Source: Plasmodiophora brassicae | Lineage: Eukaryota; Endomyxa: Phytomyxea; Phytomyxea; Plasmodiophorida | DNA: 64,000 nucleotides | Assembly (NCBI GenBank): GCA_036867785.1 | Contig: CP145417.1 | Coordinates: forward strand, 1,302,001 to 1,366,000 | Direction of reading: 5' to 3' | In this document: in pieces, positions 22,181 through 33,458 of the stretch | Numbering within the stretch: the stretch's first letter is position 1 | Layout: each line of letters opens with the position of its first letter | The notes under the pieces: generated by a model | What the model saw: only the letters and a program-made list of their open reading frames with translations | Database searches by the model: none | Told to the model about the DNA's origin: nothing | Program-made: the position numbers and the translations under genes

Positions 22181-23835
22181 TCAGTTCACCATCAGACGGC
22201 GCTGAACAGGGTGGCTTCATGTCAACAATATATTGGTAGCGAATCGTTTGAGAGCATCACCAACCTTGAAATAAACAAAAGTGAAGACCAGAACGACAGC
22301 CAGGGCGGAGCAAACGCCTGCCAAGGTGTAGATGACCACCGTGCGGCCAGGCGATGAAGACACGGGGGTCGCAGTTGGGGGACTGATCTGGCCAACTTTC
22401 GGGGACGGTTTCGAGGTCGTCTTGGAAGCTGTCGCCGACTGGACAACCTTCAATGCGACACCTCCAGCAATGGCAATCGACACAGCAGTCGTCGACACTG
22501 CCCCTGAGCGCATCATAGCATCAATACAGGATTGTCAGGAGAACATGGGCGCGACAAACCTGAGAAGAGCCTCGGCTGAGCAACAGGTGCAATTTCCCCC
22601 GCCTTGGGCTTGGCGAAATGACTGACAACGTGTCCGACCGCTGAGGCGGCCGTCCCTACCAGCAGACCAGCGCCGAGCATCTGAGAGGAACACGTCATCT
22701 CATTCATTGAGGATGTTGACGACTCCAGCAGATATCAATCTCACCTGTTTGCCACGCTTCTTCACCGCCGCCTGCGAACTGTTTCTCGTGTCGGCAAGCA
22801 ACGATTTCGTGCGTGCCAGTTCTCGTTGGCACATTTCAAGGCTGGAAGACGTCCGATTAACCACCAGCTGCATTTCCTTTACCTGTGCGCCCAACTTCAA
22901 TGCATTCCGCTCATGCAGTTGGATCTTGAGTAACGCCTGATCTTTCAATAGACGATCGTCTTCCTCGAACGACGACAGATCCGTTTGTTGGTTTACACAT
23001 GCGTTCGCCAATGACGGCTCTTGATGCAGCGCATTCAGCTCAGAGGTCAGGCAGGTCTGCGCCTCTTGTCCAGCTGTTAGTTCTGGAAGGCCAACCGCGG
23101 TCGCATTGACGTCTTCAGCGTCTTGGTTGCCACGAGCGGAAGTCGTAGCATTGTTCCCAGGAGGAGAATTCTGTTGACAGAGTATGTGACCGTTCAGAGC
23201 ATACTGGTAACAACGCTGATTAGGGCCCCGTAACTGACAGGAATGTTAGAAGAGCTGAATGCTTCCTTAAGGACGTCGACGACCTGCCCTTGTAAGACCT
23301 TCCGCTGTCGTCCCGGTTATTATCGTTCGCAGTGAGGAAAAATGTCTTACCAGATCCTCGTTATAGGCCACCCATTCACGAGCCCTTCGGCTTGACCACT
23401 CCCAATACAGCTGTCTGGTGGTCCACAATGTCTCCAGGGATTTCACAACCTGTAAGGAATTGCGATCAATGACAAGACTCCATCACGTTCATCCTCGACG
23501 CCGAACGTTTGTCAATTCGGTGAAGTCTCTCATCAACACTTGTGGGCCCACGTCGATGCTAGTCAGTGCCTGGAACGACACGTTAGTCAGCGAACGCTAC
23601 GACGCTGCAGCGGCATGGAGACCAATACCTTTTTCAGCTCATCCATGAAGAGCTGGTATTGGTCTTCAGGAACGATCGTCGATTTCATGGCGGACATGAT
23701 CGCGCTCATGCACTTCTCGAGGGACTTGGGACACTCCGTTTTGATCGTGTCCCCGTCGCTCTCAGCCCATGGTCTGGCGTTGGCTGAAAGGACGAGCGCA
23801 AACATTACGCAGCCAATCGTGGTCGTGCTCCACAT
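22181..23835 (-). CDS. CSLC-family membrane protein, copy 4 (fully modelled)
   Basis: Eight exons: 23835-23629, 23569-23507, 23449-23351, 23283-23239, 23203-22745, 22680-22560, 22503-22265 and 22201-22181, giving 417 residues with every splice phase consistent. Signal peptide: MWSTTTIGCVMFALVLSANA. Cys motif: ECPKSLEKC. Helical exons: ALTSIDVGPQVLMRDFTEL and VVKSLETLWT. A linker is followed by a coiled coil with VVNRTSSSLEMCQRELARTK ending KKRGKQ. Hydrophobic exon: MLGAGLLVGTAASAVGH. Then IAIAGGVALKVVQS and TM helix VVIYTLAGVCSALAVVLVF. The tail is only RRLMVN. Introns are 35-67 bases, several with CTAAC or CTGAC near the acceptor. Likely a type I surface protein; ligand unknown. Confidence 0.85.
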
Positions 23836-24340
23836 CCTCGATCGGTGTGTAGTCCGAACACAACGAGAATCGACAGCGCTGGATCGATCAGTCTGTCCGA
23901 GCGGACCGCAGCGTGCAGTCGGCTAAATCGGGCCGATACCCATTTCGGGGCACCACCCGGCACGAGCACGTTACCATTCCAGGTTCCTCCTACCTACCTA
24001 TGTATGTAGGCATGCCCCATAGTCCTAACAGGGCGCATACGTTCATGCCCCCACAGGGTTCATGAGTCGTGCCACATCACGGTGACCCAGTCGCAGTCAT
24101 TGCTGCCCTCCAATGTATTCTCATGATCCAGAAACACCATCAGCCATTGTCAATCGACATCCAATAACTGACAGCTGATAATAATCTGAGGGACCATATC
24201 AAAAGTCTCTCAGGTAAACGAACTGATTATCGGCTAACAACGGGCCCGCTTGCCATCGTACACAAAGACATCAACCTCGTCTCAACTTCATTGCAAGAAC
24301 ATCACGGTTCTGGCGCCGGGTCAATACTCGGTCGACGTCC
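23836..24340. promoter_or_regulatory. Upstream region of copy 4
   Basis: About 95 bases upstream of the copy 4 start, around 23925-23950, are TAAATCGGG and CCATTTCGGGG, diverged forms of the CSLC element. A short palindrome (CCTACCTATGTATGTAGG) lies near 23993-24010. No gene is seen between here and the tail of copy 5. Confidence 0.45.
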
Positions 24341-25953
24341 TCAGGAATGGCCGCATCGCACACAGTCGGCATAGCTCATCAATATCTGCATCTCTTTCAG
24401 TCGGCGCTGGAAAGAACCCGACGTTAGCAAGACAATGTCAAGAGATATGTGGGAGCAGTTCGCCAACCTTGAAATGAGCGACAGAGACAACCAGGACGAT
24501 GAGAAGGGTGGCGCAGACGCCAGCCAGGATGCAAATGCCGATGGTACGGACGTCGATCGGCGAACAATCGGGCGTTGCATGTGGAGAACCGGTCCGGTGG
24601 GCAAACGAGCCAGACGGCTTCGACGCCTTCGTTACGGTCGCCGCCTGGAACGCCTTCATCGCGAAACCCCCAGCGACAGCACCCGATAATGCCGACACGA
24701 TCCCTGGAACAGCAGGTATATCAGGAAGCAAATGCACAATGGAATATAAGGCACAAACCGGCGCTTCGCTGTTGAGCAGCCTGTAGAACGGGAGCGTGCC
24801 CTCCTGTCGTGGGCTTGACGAGGCGACTGACGCCGTAAACAACAGTTGATGCGGTAGCCGCCCCTGTAGCCAGACCAACTCCCAGCATCTGTTTGTACAT
24901 GTGTGTCAGAGACGTCGAGCCATGCATCATAGACTGGCGGTCCACTCGACCTGTTTGCCATATTTGTTGAGAGCAGCGAGAGAGCTGATCTTAGCATTGT
25001 CAAGCGTCGTGGTAAGGTTAACGAGTTTTTGTTGGCACAACTCTAGTCTTGACGTGGTTCGATTCAATTCCAACCGCATTTGATCTGCCTCTGCGTCCAT
25101 CGCGCGACGATCATACAATTGGGCAATGCGCAATGTCTCACCTAAGTGGGACTCGCTCTCCTCAGAGGATGCCTCCACCAAATCGCGTCGAGCATTCCCA
25201 TTGCTCAAGTCAGCTCTCGCCACCTGGGACGTATCGCAATCCCTGTGAAGGCTATCCTCCTTCGTCGCCTTGCCTCCTGCTTGAGATTTCACTATTCTGT
25301 GCTCAGTGGTCCGTAGGATTTCTTGGCCGTCAACACCTGATTGCGAGTATGAACATCCTGGCGCCCTGTTCAACGCAGATCCTTACTGTGCCGCTGCTCA
25401 TTCGAAGTGTCGGGTTGGCGAGGTTTCCGTATCTTGGAATAACTGTCCGCTGAGTCCTGGCGGAATTCAACATACACCACGTCCGACAGATCGTCTGCAG
25501 TGACGTGCGCGAAACGCTGTTGTATGGCTTGCAGCTGGAGTGCTTCGTCAGCCTAATTACGTGGTGGCAGCACAAAACTCTACCGTACCAGAACTCGGTT
25601 GGAACGAACACCGGCTTCATCGTAGAATCGCATTGTAGCGATGGCACGCTCGAACTGGGCCATCTCGAGACTAAGCACCTGAGAAATCGACATTGTCAAT
25701 CCAATAACAGCCGAGACCACGAACATGCTGGTTTCCCTACAAGACTCAGCTGATCCAATATGAAATCGTACTTGTCCTCAGGTACGATTGCCATCTCAAG
25801 AATGGCCGCGATTACAGGAATGCACTGATCGAGCGACACCGCACAACCGGTCCTGATATTTGCCTCGTAGTCCGCTTTCCACGACGTCCCCGATTTGACG
25901 GTGATCAGCAGCACTGCCGGTATAATCGCAGCGATTACCAGCTTCGACGTCAT
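24341..25953 (-). CDS. CSLC-family membrane protein, copy 5
   Basis: Exon A from 25953: signal peptide in MTSKLVIAAIIPAVLLITVK, Cys motif GCAVSLDQC, VPEDKYDFILDQL. A second exon probably begins VLSLEMAQFERAIATMRFY. The coiled-coil exon (to about 24956) contains ELNRTTSRLELCQQKLVNLT and ends NKYGKQ. The hydrophobic exon reads MLGVGLATGAATASTVVYGV. Then IVSALSGAVAGGFAMKAFQA and TM helix ICILAGVCATLLIVLVVSVA follow, ending HFK. The last intron has TTGCTAACG before TTCCAG. The tail is RRLKEMQILMSYADCVRCG, stop at 24341. The tail motif YADCVRC matches the array copies. Confidence 0.75.
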
Positions 25954-26017
25954 GGTGACTGGCGATTAATCAGGTGTCGAGCGGCAGCCTCGCTTGCGGG
26001 ATTCGACCCGGCCTCCA

Positions 26018-26031
26018 TTTCTAATTCGGGG
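26018..26031 (-). promoter_or_regulatory. CSLC upstream element, copy 5
   Basis: TTTCTAATTCGGGG on the plus strand, about 65 bases upstream of the copy 5 start. Confidence 0.55.
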
Positions 26032-26214
26032 CGCAGGAGGGCAGCACCGGATTTGAACTTGCAATCCGAACTGCCGTGAAGAGGAGCCGGCATCAACTGC
26101 TAAGCGCTGTGCAGCTGTCCATAAGGGAGTCGAACGCCAGGTGCTGACGACTTGGCTCTCGACTACCGGCGGGCAGAGGAGGTCGACGCGGTCAAGCACC
26201 GATTGCGTATGATT

Positions 26215-26250
26215 GTCATCCCGGCGTCAGGCGGCGCTGAACGGCAGGCG
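26215..26250 (-). pseudogene. Orphan CSLC terminal exon
   Basis: An acceptor (CTGCCGTTCAG) is followed by CGCCGCCTGACGCCGGGATG and A, which reads RRLTPG then stop, exactly like the short tail of copy 4. No TM exon lies upstream. This looks like the last trace of a deleted CSLC copy. Confidence 0.5.
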
Positions 26251-26459
26251 TTCGATGACATCAGTCCAGGTCGCGGCTCCCCGCTGCCAATTAGGTAGGG
26301 CGAGGCGGGGTCAGCGCCGCGCCGACATGCTATTCAGCAGCGGCTGCGTCCTGGCAGAATGCCGATATTCATTGCATAACGTCCGCTCCACACAGGTCCC
26401 CGATTGATCTTGTTCGAGGCCACGATTCGCGACGGTCGAGCTTGACACCAGCAATATTG

Positions 26460-26800
26460 CACAACTGCTGGAACCCCTATTTCACAGACTACTACTGTCA
26501 TCGAGCTTCTGGCCGAGCTCCCACTGCCTCCCCAGACATCGACAGCAGAGGTGCTTGCACACTTAAGTCGTACGCTCTCGTATGACCCGGGTATAGTACT
26601 GCAAAGTATCGCTCGCCTCGAGGCGTTCCTTTCGAAAAACAACATTACGACTGTCCAGAACTGGCGGTTGCCGTTAGGGTCATGGAGCTTTACTGTTGAC
26701 CAGACCAAGCCGGCACTTCCACGATCAGTTGGTTTCGCTCTCCAAATTGGCGGGATTGGTTACCAACACGTTGAGACCATCGCAATGCGTATGTGAGATG
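26460..26800 (+). CDS. Coding-like exon, unrecognised
   Basis: After a possible acceptor (ATTTCACAG) the plus strand reads evenly as protein (VIELLAELPLPPQTSTAEVL, then LEAFLSKNNITTVQNWRLPL). The end of it resembles the first 60 bases of the window (CCTTTCAAAAACAACAT), so another copy probably lies outside to the left. No domain recognised; could be an isolated exon or a fragment. Confidence 0.35.
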
Positions 26801-26862
26801 CTCCAGGACGACAGTCATGCGAATTAATGAATTGCTCATGGACGACGATGCGTCATCGCCGC

Positions 26863-27074
26863 CATCGCGATCATCGCGATAATCCTCGTGGCAGTCAGCT
26901 AGAACGTAAACTACGCCGGTCCTGATGTGGTTGATGTGAATCACTGTGGTTGGGACCGCGAATGTCAACTTACACACAGCCTGTTACTTTAAGGCCTGTG
27001 ATTCACATCAGCCACATCAGGACCGGCGTAGTTCTAGCTGACTGCTACGAGGATTATCGCGACGATCGCGATCT
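26863..27074. repeat. Foldback with ~78-base arms
   Basis: The left arm (26863-26945) and right arm (26999-27074) are reverse complements with a few mismatches and one 4-base gap; the loop is about 53 bases. Shared core: ATCAGGACCGGCGTAG. No coding role seen. Confidence 0.85.
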
Positions 27075-27338
27075 GACTGAACGCATTGTGTATCGGAAGT
27101 ATGAAACCCCGATGTCGGCCAAAGTGTCATCGATCCGTGCAAGCAGGCAAATGCACCATTCGTCAATCACGAACGCCTCATTGACTGGGACAACGAATCC
27201 AGACAGCATGCGCTCGCTGAGTAGGAATGAAAACCCAGCAGCCGTCGGCAGGATACGCAACTCTTACCGCCGTTCATTGGATTATTTGAAATGAAATTAA
27301 ACAGGCACTGGTCTGACAGGTCCACTGCCAGGCGTGGC

Positions 27339-28346
27339 CTCAAATGCGATGAAACTGGATGCAGTTGGCACACCTCACTGATGTCACCTGCGAATTCTTC
27401 AAACGGCGCTGGACAGAGAGCACTGACGTCAGCGGCACGAGCCAGTACTCTACAGAGCAAACGGTGTTTGTTGACCTTGAAACGGAGGTGCGAGACAACC
27501 ATAACGATGATCAGGGTGGCACAGACGCCAGCCAAGACATAGGTGGCGACGGAACTGTCACGCGCTGGACGAACGAGCGCATCGGGTGGAGAACCCGCCT
27601 GATGCATTACAGCCGGCGACGACCTCGACGCCTTCAAGGCGGTGACCGACTGGAACGCCTTCAATGCACCACCGCCAGCGATGGCGGTCGATACGGTCGA
27701 CACGATTCCTGTGGGTGAACAGGAGAGCACTCAGTAGAGGACATCCAATTGATAAAACGTCTCTGGCGCAGACCCGAGCGGCGCCTCGGTTGACCAGAAA
27801 CGAACGCGCTCTTCCCCGTCATGGGCGCTGTGCGATAGCCCACACCGTATCCGATAACAGAAGCAGCCGCCGCTACAAGCAGACCAGCGCCCAGCATCTA
27901 TAAGATTGCATGCGTCTACTGTCAATAACATATTGGCTCAAGCACCCGGGCGGGAGTCTGGTTTCGACCTGGTTGCCACGCCTGCTGACAAAGGCCTGGG
28001 AGCCTTTGTCGGCACCGTCCAGCCGGGATTGCAAGCTGGTCAGGTCTCGCTGGCACGCCTGCAGGCTTGACGCGGTCCGGTTCATATCCAGCAGCAGTTG
28101 CTTGACCTGTTCGCCCAAGCCCAACGCGGGTTGCCCGAGCAGATGTGCCTTGCGCAGGTATCGGCCTTTAACAACCATTGTCTTCTTCATCCCGTCCACG
28201 ATCGCACCCGAGCATTTGCGCAGGGTCCTGGCGCACTCTGCAATGATCTTCCGTTCAACATTGCTCCCTGACCACCTATTGGCGTTCGCCGAAAGGACGA
28301 TTGCGGGTAGCAATAGGCAGACAGCCGCGGCAGACTTCCATGTCAT
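27339..28346 (-). CDS. CSLC-family membrane protein, copy 6 (shortened by in-frame exon fusion)
   Basis: The first exon, 28346-27969 (126 codons), begins as exon A (signal peptide MTWKSAAAVCLLLPAIVLSA, Cys motif ECARTLRKC). It switches without a break at VVKGRY to the coiled-coil part of exon B (LRKAHLLGQPALGLGEQVKQ), then MNRTASSLQACQRDL and RRGNQ. All intervening exons and most of the acidic linker are missing, yet the frame is kept. The rest is normal: MLGAGLLVAAAASVIGYGVG, phase-1 intron, IVSTVSTAIAGGGALKAFQS, TM helix TYVLAGVCATLIIVMVVSHL, tail RRLKNSQVTSVRCANCIQF, stop at 27339. A natural short isoform-like member. Confidence 0.75.
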
Positions 28347-28433
28347 CGCTGGACCCAGACGTAGTCCGAATGGCCCGGCCCTCGTGGTCTGTCTGGTCCG
28401 CGCGCGCCGACCTGTCACGCACCCACGCCGTCA

Positions 28434-28450
28434 TTCTAATTCGGGCATCA
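28434..28450 (-). promoter_or_regulatory. CSLC upstream element, copy 6
   Basis: TTCTAATTCGGGCATCA on the plus strand about 90 bases upstream of the copy 6 start. Confidence 0.55.
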
Positions 28451-28871
28451 CCCCCGCCTGCGCATGCAGAACGTCAAACATGGCTAACGACTTTGCCGGA
28501 CGGGTCTGTCCGTTTCGCCATCGGCTTCTCCAGTAGACCCTGCAAAGGGCCGGTCTTCTCCTGCCGAACCCCGTTTCCACTGAACTGGGCCGTTTGATCA
28601 TGATGCCGACGTGTCCGCGATCGCAGCAAGCGACTGCACCATAGACGACGCGACGTTACATGCCGACACCAGGTAACCAGCAGTCACCACGTCTCAACAC
28701 GCCGGCCGTCGCCTGTTTAATTGCCACTGGGATCACTACGAGGACAGACTTCGCGCGCTGCGCTGAACAGGAACGCAAATGCCGTCGGCAGTATACGCAA
28801 CGCATCCGACGATATTCACTCGATGATTTGAAACGAGACACGCACCGGTCTGAGAGGGCCGCGAATTGTCC
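28451..28871. other. Intergenic stretch between copies 6 and 7
   Basis: No gene or repeat that I can support. Confidence 0.4.
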
Positions 28872-30980
28872 TCAAATGTGGTGACATTCGATGCAATCCG
28901 CGTAATTGACTGATATCAGCTGCAATTGCCTCAGGCGGCGCTAAACAGAGCACGTTCGTCAGCGACACGGGGCAGTGCTATACACGGAGCAAACGGCGTC
29001 TGTCGACCTTGAAGCGAACGAGCAAGACGACCGTAAGGATGATCAGGGTGGCAGAAACACTGGCCAGGATGTAGACGGTCGAGCTGTTGCGCGCTGGACG
29101 ATCGGCCGCCGAATGCATTACGGCCGACGTCGACGATTTGGACGCCTCCAAGGCGGCGACCGATTGGAACGCCTTCAGTGCAATGCCTCCGGCGATGGCG
29201 GTCGATACCGTCGAGACGATCCCTGGGTGAACAGAAGTACACTCAGCACATGACATCCGGTCCAACAAATTGAAACATCGCTTGCACAGACGGGAGGGGC
29301 GTTTCGGTTGACCTGCAGAAACGGGGGCGTCTTTCCCGGGGGCGGCGCGAAAGCCAACACCATACCCAATTATAATTGACGCCAACAGGCCGGCGCCCAG
29401 CACCTTGGAACGAACACGGCTACTGTCACTCATGGCGAAGGCCGCCGGATGGGCACGGCCGCTTTCGACCTGATAGACGCGCCTGCTGACGTCAGCGGTA
29501 TGGGAGTCGTTCATCGCATCGCCAATTTGGGTGTGCATGCTGGTCAGGCCTTGCTGGCACGCCTGCAGGCTTGAGCGATTCCGGTGCTCACCTAGTAGCA
29601 ACGTCTGGACCTGTCCGTCCAAGGCCAACGCGGGTTTCTCGAACGCTTGGGCCTTGCGAGTCGCCTCGTTCAACACACGTCCTCTATCAACGCCCCAGGG
29701 TGCCTGTCGCACAACGAGTAGGGCATCGGTGTCGCCGATCGCAATATTGCCCTTCGTCTGGTCATCCTGGGCCTTGGTTGTCTGACCGATCGCTGCCGGA
29801 TCCACTCCAGACGCAAGCGGGGTGGGCGGGTCCATTGGCTGACTTGCCAGGGCCAACGTCGTCTCCTCGCGAACCGAATTCACACACGATATCGGGTCTT
29901 CATCAGGCGCGCCGTGCTCGGTGCCACTCCCCCCTTCAGGAACTTCGTGAACATCCTCTTCCGACAATTGGGCGTCAACTGGTGGGTTGCTGCCGCCGGG
30001 CTGGTGGCAAAGGGCCGAGCGGTTAGTTGACAATACTGGAACAGCATTGGCGCTTGAATGGGCCAATGGCGCCTCCTGATCATGGACCATGTTCAGATCC
30101 GAAATCGGGTCTTCCAGTGCCCCCTGCTTGCTGTCATCCTGCCCGTCAGGAACATCAATATGGACGTCCTCGTCTTCCGACAATGTGCCGCCAAATTCCG
30201 GCATACTCACGCCGCGAGCTAACTGAAGACCAGCGTCAGCCTTTGTGGTATCGTTCACACCAAGGTTTCGGCTAGCGGACATCGACACGACGTGCCTGAT
30301 GCCACCAAACTAATGACACAGGGCACACCGGTTACTTATCAGCCAATCGGGGAACAGCATAGGAGCTTGTTTCGTGACTGACAGCAGTGGTACTAGCGCC
30401 AGGGTTGAGAATTTCGCCAACGGCGTTGACGATGTTCTCACGTATGTGGATACGCTGTACTGGTCGGTTAGATCTGTAAGTAATTTAGATGCAGGATACC
30501 TTACCAGTTTCTTGTTAACGTTCCTTCCTGCAAAGAATTTCCGAGCGGAAGTCGAGCCGGTCCAGAACGGCTTCAGACACGCGGCGAGCTGCACAAAATG
30601 ATGGTTAGAGCAAACCCTTCATGCGAATCACCTCATAGGAAGTACTTTGGCCAAGGTGTTGATGTCATTAACAACGGTTTCTCGGTGCAGGAACTTAGTG
30701 AGCGCCTGGACATATATGAATTACCACCGTGTCATTCCAGTGTCACGCATTCACGCTCGCTCCCTTTCACCTGATTCATTTGCTTGACGATAAACGGGTA
30801 TCGGCCTTCAGGGACCACCGTGTTCTGCGTTTCGTCCACGATCGCCTCCGTGCATTTACGAAGGGACTCGGCGCACCCGGAAATGATTCTCCATTCATGG
30901 CTCCCTGGCCACCGGTTGGCGTTCGCTGAAAGGACTAGAGCTGACACCAGGCAGACAACCGCCGCCATCTTCCACGCCAT
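28872..30980 (-). CDS. CSLC-family membrane protein, copy 7 (longest linker)
   Basis: Eight exons: 30980-30771, 30705-30646, 30588-30505, 30454-30383, 30309-29470, 29403-29292, 29222-29008 and 28940-28872, total 553 residues, phases consistent. Signal peptide MAWKMAAVVCLVSALVLSAN; Cys motif GCAESLRKC; ALTKFLHRETVVNDINTLAK; LAACLKPFWTG; ENIVNAVGEILNPG. The 280-codon exon holds repeated acidic modules (EDVHIDVPDG, EEDVHEVPEG) and ends RRVYQ. Then LGAGLLASIIIGYGVGF, IVSTVSTAIAGGIALKAFQS, TM helix VYILASVSATLIILTVVLLV, tail RRLRQLQLISVNYADCIECH. Introns between exons 5-6 (66 bases) and 6-7 (69 bases) are stop-free multiples of three, so unspliced RNA would also stay in frame. Confidence 0.85.
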
Positions 30981-31090
30981 CGCTGCACCCGAACGCGTAT
31001 AGCCAGAATGGCCGGGCCTCGCGCGTCTGTCTGGGTACGAGCGCTGACCTGTCGCGCACTCTCTCGCGCAGTCAGCGTCAGCCGCGCGCA

Positions 31091-31110
31091 ATTCTAATTC
31101 TGGCATCACC
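31091..31110 (-). promoter_or_regulatory. CSLC upstream element, copy 7
   Basis: ATTCTAATTCTGGCATCACC, about 110 bases upstream of the copy 7 start. The same 150-base upstream block recurs at 34836-34996 and in each later spacer, where it faces W/F-family sequence instead of a CSLC gene. Confidence 0.6.
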
Positions 31111-31240
31111 CCCCGCCTCGGCGGGTGGCCTGCTGCCGGCAGGATACGCAACGCCAATCGACAGTATTCATTTGGATGGTTTGAAACGAAACACGCACTG
31201 GCCAGCTGACAGGGACGTCTGCGCTGCCATGCACATAGCC

Positions 31241-33144
31241 TTAAACGTGGTGGCATTGGACGCAGTCGGCGTACTTCATTGATGCCAGCTGCAGATCCTT
31301 CAGACGGCGCTGCACAGAGGACGTTGTCAGCGACACGAGGCAGCACCACACAAAGCCGGCCGACCTTGAAACGAACGAGCGAGACGACCATAATGATGAT
31401 CAGGGTGACACAGACGCCGGCCAGGACGTACGCGACGATCGAGCTGTCACGTGCTGGACGAACGCGCGCATCGGGTGGAGAACCCACCGGGTGGGTTACA
31501 GCCGACGTCGACGATCTGGACGCCTTCACGGCCGCGACCGACTGGAACGCCTTCAATGCGACGCCCCCGGCGATGGCGGTCGATACGGTCGACACGATCC
31601 CTGGGTGGACACGGAAGTTCAATCAGTACACGACATCCGGTCGACAATTAACGTCGCCGGCGCTGACCGGATCGGCGCTCCGGTTGGCCAGAAACGGGCA
31701 CGTCTTTCCCGGGAATGGGAGCGGCGCGATACCCGACACCGTATCCGATCACTGAAGTGGCAGCCGCTGCCAGCAGACCAGCGCCCAGCACCTAAACAAC
31801 GCAGGCGTGATCTACTGTCAGTCATGTTGACGCGAGCACCCGGGCCGGACACGTCCGGTTCCGACCTGATTGCCACGCCTGCTGACAGCGGCCCGGGAGT
31901 CGTTGCTCGCACGGTCCAGCCGGGATTGCATGTCGGCCAGGTCTCGCTGGCACGCCTGCAGGCTTGCGTTGGTCCCGTGCATATCCAGCAGCAATCTCTT
32001 GACCTGCTCGTCCAAGTCCAGCGCGCGTTGCTCGTGCAGTTGGGCCTTGCGTATCGTCTCGTCCAAGAGACGTCCGTTATCGACGCCCCGGCTGGGCGCC
32101 TGTGCCACATCGCTGCCGCGAGCCGCGTTGTCCTTCGTCTGGCGATACTCCAGTTGGTCACCCTGGACTTGGGTGGCCAGCTGGCCGGTCGCTTCGGAAC
32201 CCGACACGAACGCGGTAAGCGGATCCGCCTGCTGGTTTGCCAACGAACGGGCCAATGTCGTCTCCCGATCGTGAACCGTTGTCAAACCCGGTTCAATCGG
32301 GTTTTCCGGCGCCCAGTGCTCGTCGGCATCCCACTCTTCACGAGCGTTGTGGAAACCCACGTCTATCTCGTCATCCTCCGATATACCGACGCGAGTCGCG
32401 TCCGCCTTTGTGGTATCCTTTACACCAACTCGGCTGGACGACGCGGGGCCGGCGTGCCTGACGTCGACAGGCTGGCGGCACAGAACACAACGGTTAGCAG
32501 ACAATCCGGGAACACCAACGGTGCTCGTTTCGTGTCTGACATTAGTGGTTGCTCCAGGGTTGAGAATCTCACCAACGGCGTTGACGATGTTCTCCTTGAG
32601 GTGTGTAAGCTGTACTGATCGGTCAGACCCGCGAACCTCCGGAACCAGAACAACGTACCAGCCCTTCGTTTTCGACAATTGATTTCCGTGAGGAGCGCCG
32701 GTTACGTAAGGCGGTCCACAACGGCTCCAGGAACTCTGCGACCTGCACCAGTCGACAATCAGGAGAAACGCTTCATTAGAGCCACCTGCTACGACGAACA
32801 TGTTTCAGCGTGTTGATGTCTTTGACGACGTCCTCTCGGTCCACGAATGCAGTGACGGCCTGCATAAACCATCGACGTCATTCAAACGTCGCGGATTGAC
32901 GGTCGCTTCAATGCCAGGGGGTGTCGCTCACCTGTTTCAACTGGTTCGTGATAAAACCGTACTGCTCTTCAGGAACCAGCGTGCTCTTCATTGCGGCCAC
33001 AATCGCGTCCGTGCATTCAAGGAGGGACTTGGCGCACTCGTAACGGATATCCTCATCGTCGTTCTCTGACCACGGATGGGCGTTCGCCGAAAGGCATAGC
33101 GCTGATAGCAATATGCAGACAGCCGCGGCCACCATCCACGACAT
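31241..33144 (-). CDS. CSLC-family membrane protein, copy 8 (array reference, short A3)
   Basis: Eight exons: 33144-32932 (A), 32859-32800 (A2), 32742-32659 (A3), 32609-32541 (A4), 32471-31866 (B), 31791-31668 (C), 31600-31365 (D), 31309-31241 (E), total 486 residues. A: MSWMVAAAVCILLSALCLSA and ECAKSLLEC. A2: AVTAFVDREDVVKDINTLKH. A3 (28 codons): VAEFLEPLWTALRNRRSSRK. A4: ENIVNAVGEILNPG. B: acidic linker, then LDEQVKRLLLDMHGTNASLQ and CQRDLADMQSRL, ending RRGNQ. C: VLGAGLLAAAATSVIGYGVG. D: IVSTVSTAIAGGVALKAFQS and TM helix YVLAGVCVTLIIIMVVSLVR. E: RRLKDLQLASMKYADCVQCH. All introns but C-D are phase 0; C-D is phase 1. Expected topology: signal-cleaved, large outer region, short cytoplasmic Cys-rich tail. 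Confidence 0.88.
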
Positions 33145-33251
33145 CGCTGGCGGAAACGTTCTCAGGACGACCGGGCCTCGTTCGCGTGTGGAGCTCAGTC
33201 GCACGCCCTCAGGGGCCGTCAGGCAGCATCAGGCTATATCAGGAGCGCATA

Positions 33252-33270
33252 ATTCTAATTCGGGCATCAC
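33252..33270 (-). promoter_or_regulatory. CSLC upstream element, copy 8
   Basis: ATTCTAATTCGGGCATCAC about 108 bases upstream of the copy 8 start. Copies of it precede array copies 9-12 near 37091, 40827, 44583 and 48421. Confidence 0.6.
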
Positions 33271-33458
33271 CGCGCTGCGGCCAGAAATGACTTACCTGAG
33301 CAGACTCTGCCGGACGGCTTTGCCACAGACGTTGAGGTAACGTGGCGCAGATCGACGGCGAAGCGATCGCGGAATGTGGAGGTGCATCTCTTCGAAATCG
33401 GCAACGAACCTGTTGTCGTCGCCGTTGTCCGCCTTGTATGAGTGGTCGCACGGTTCGC

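Noticed and set aside
30732-31622. Minus-strand open frame running from copy 8 TM exon into copy 7 exon A
   Set aside because: It crosses the terminal exon and stop of copy 8 and the promoter of copy 7. The conserved intron at 31310-31364 explains the TM exon end better.
31491-32618. Long plus-strand open frame (375 codons), repeated in every array unit
   Set aside because: It lies antisense to CSLC exons A4-D, ignores their conserved splice sites, has no domain, and its repetition only reflects the DNA repeat.
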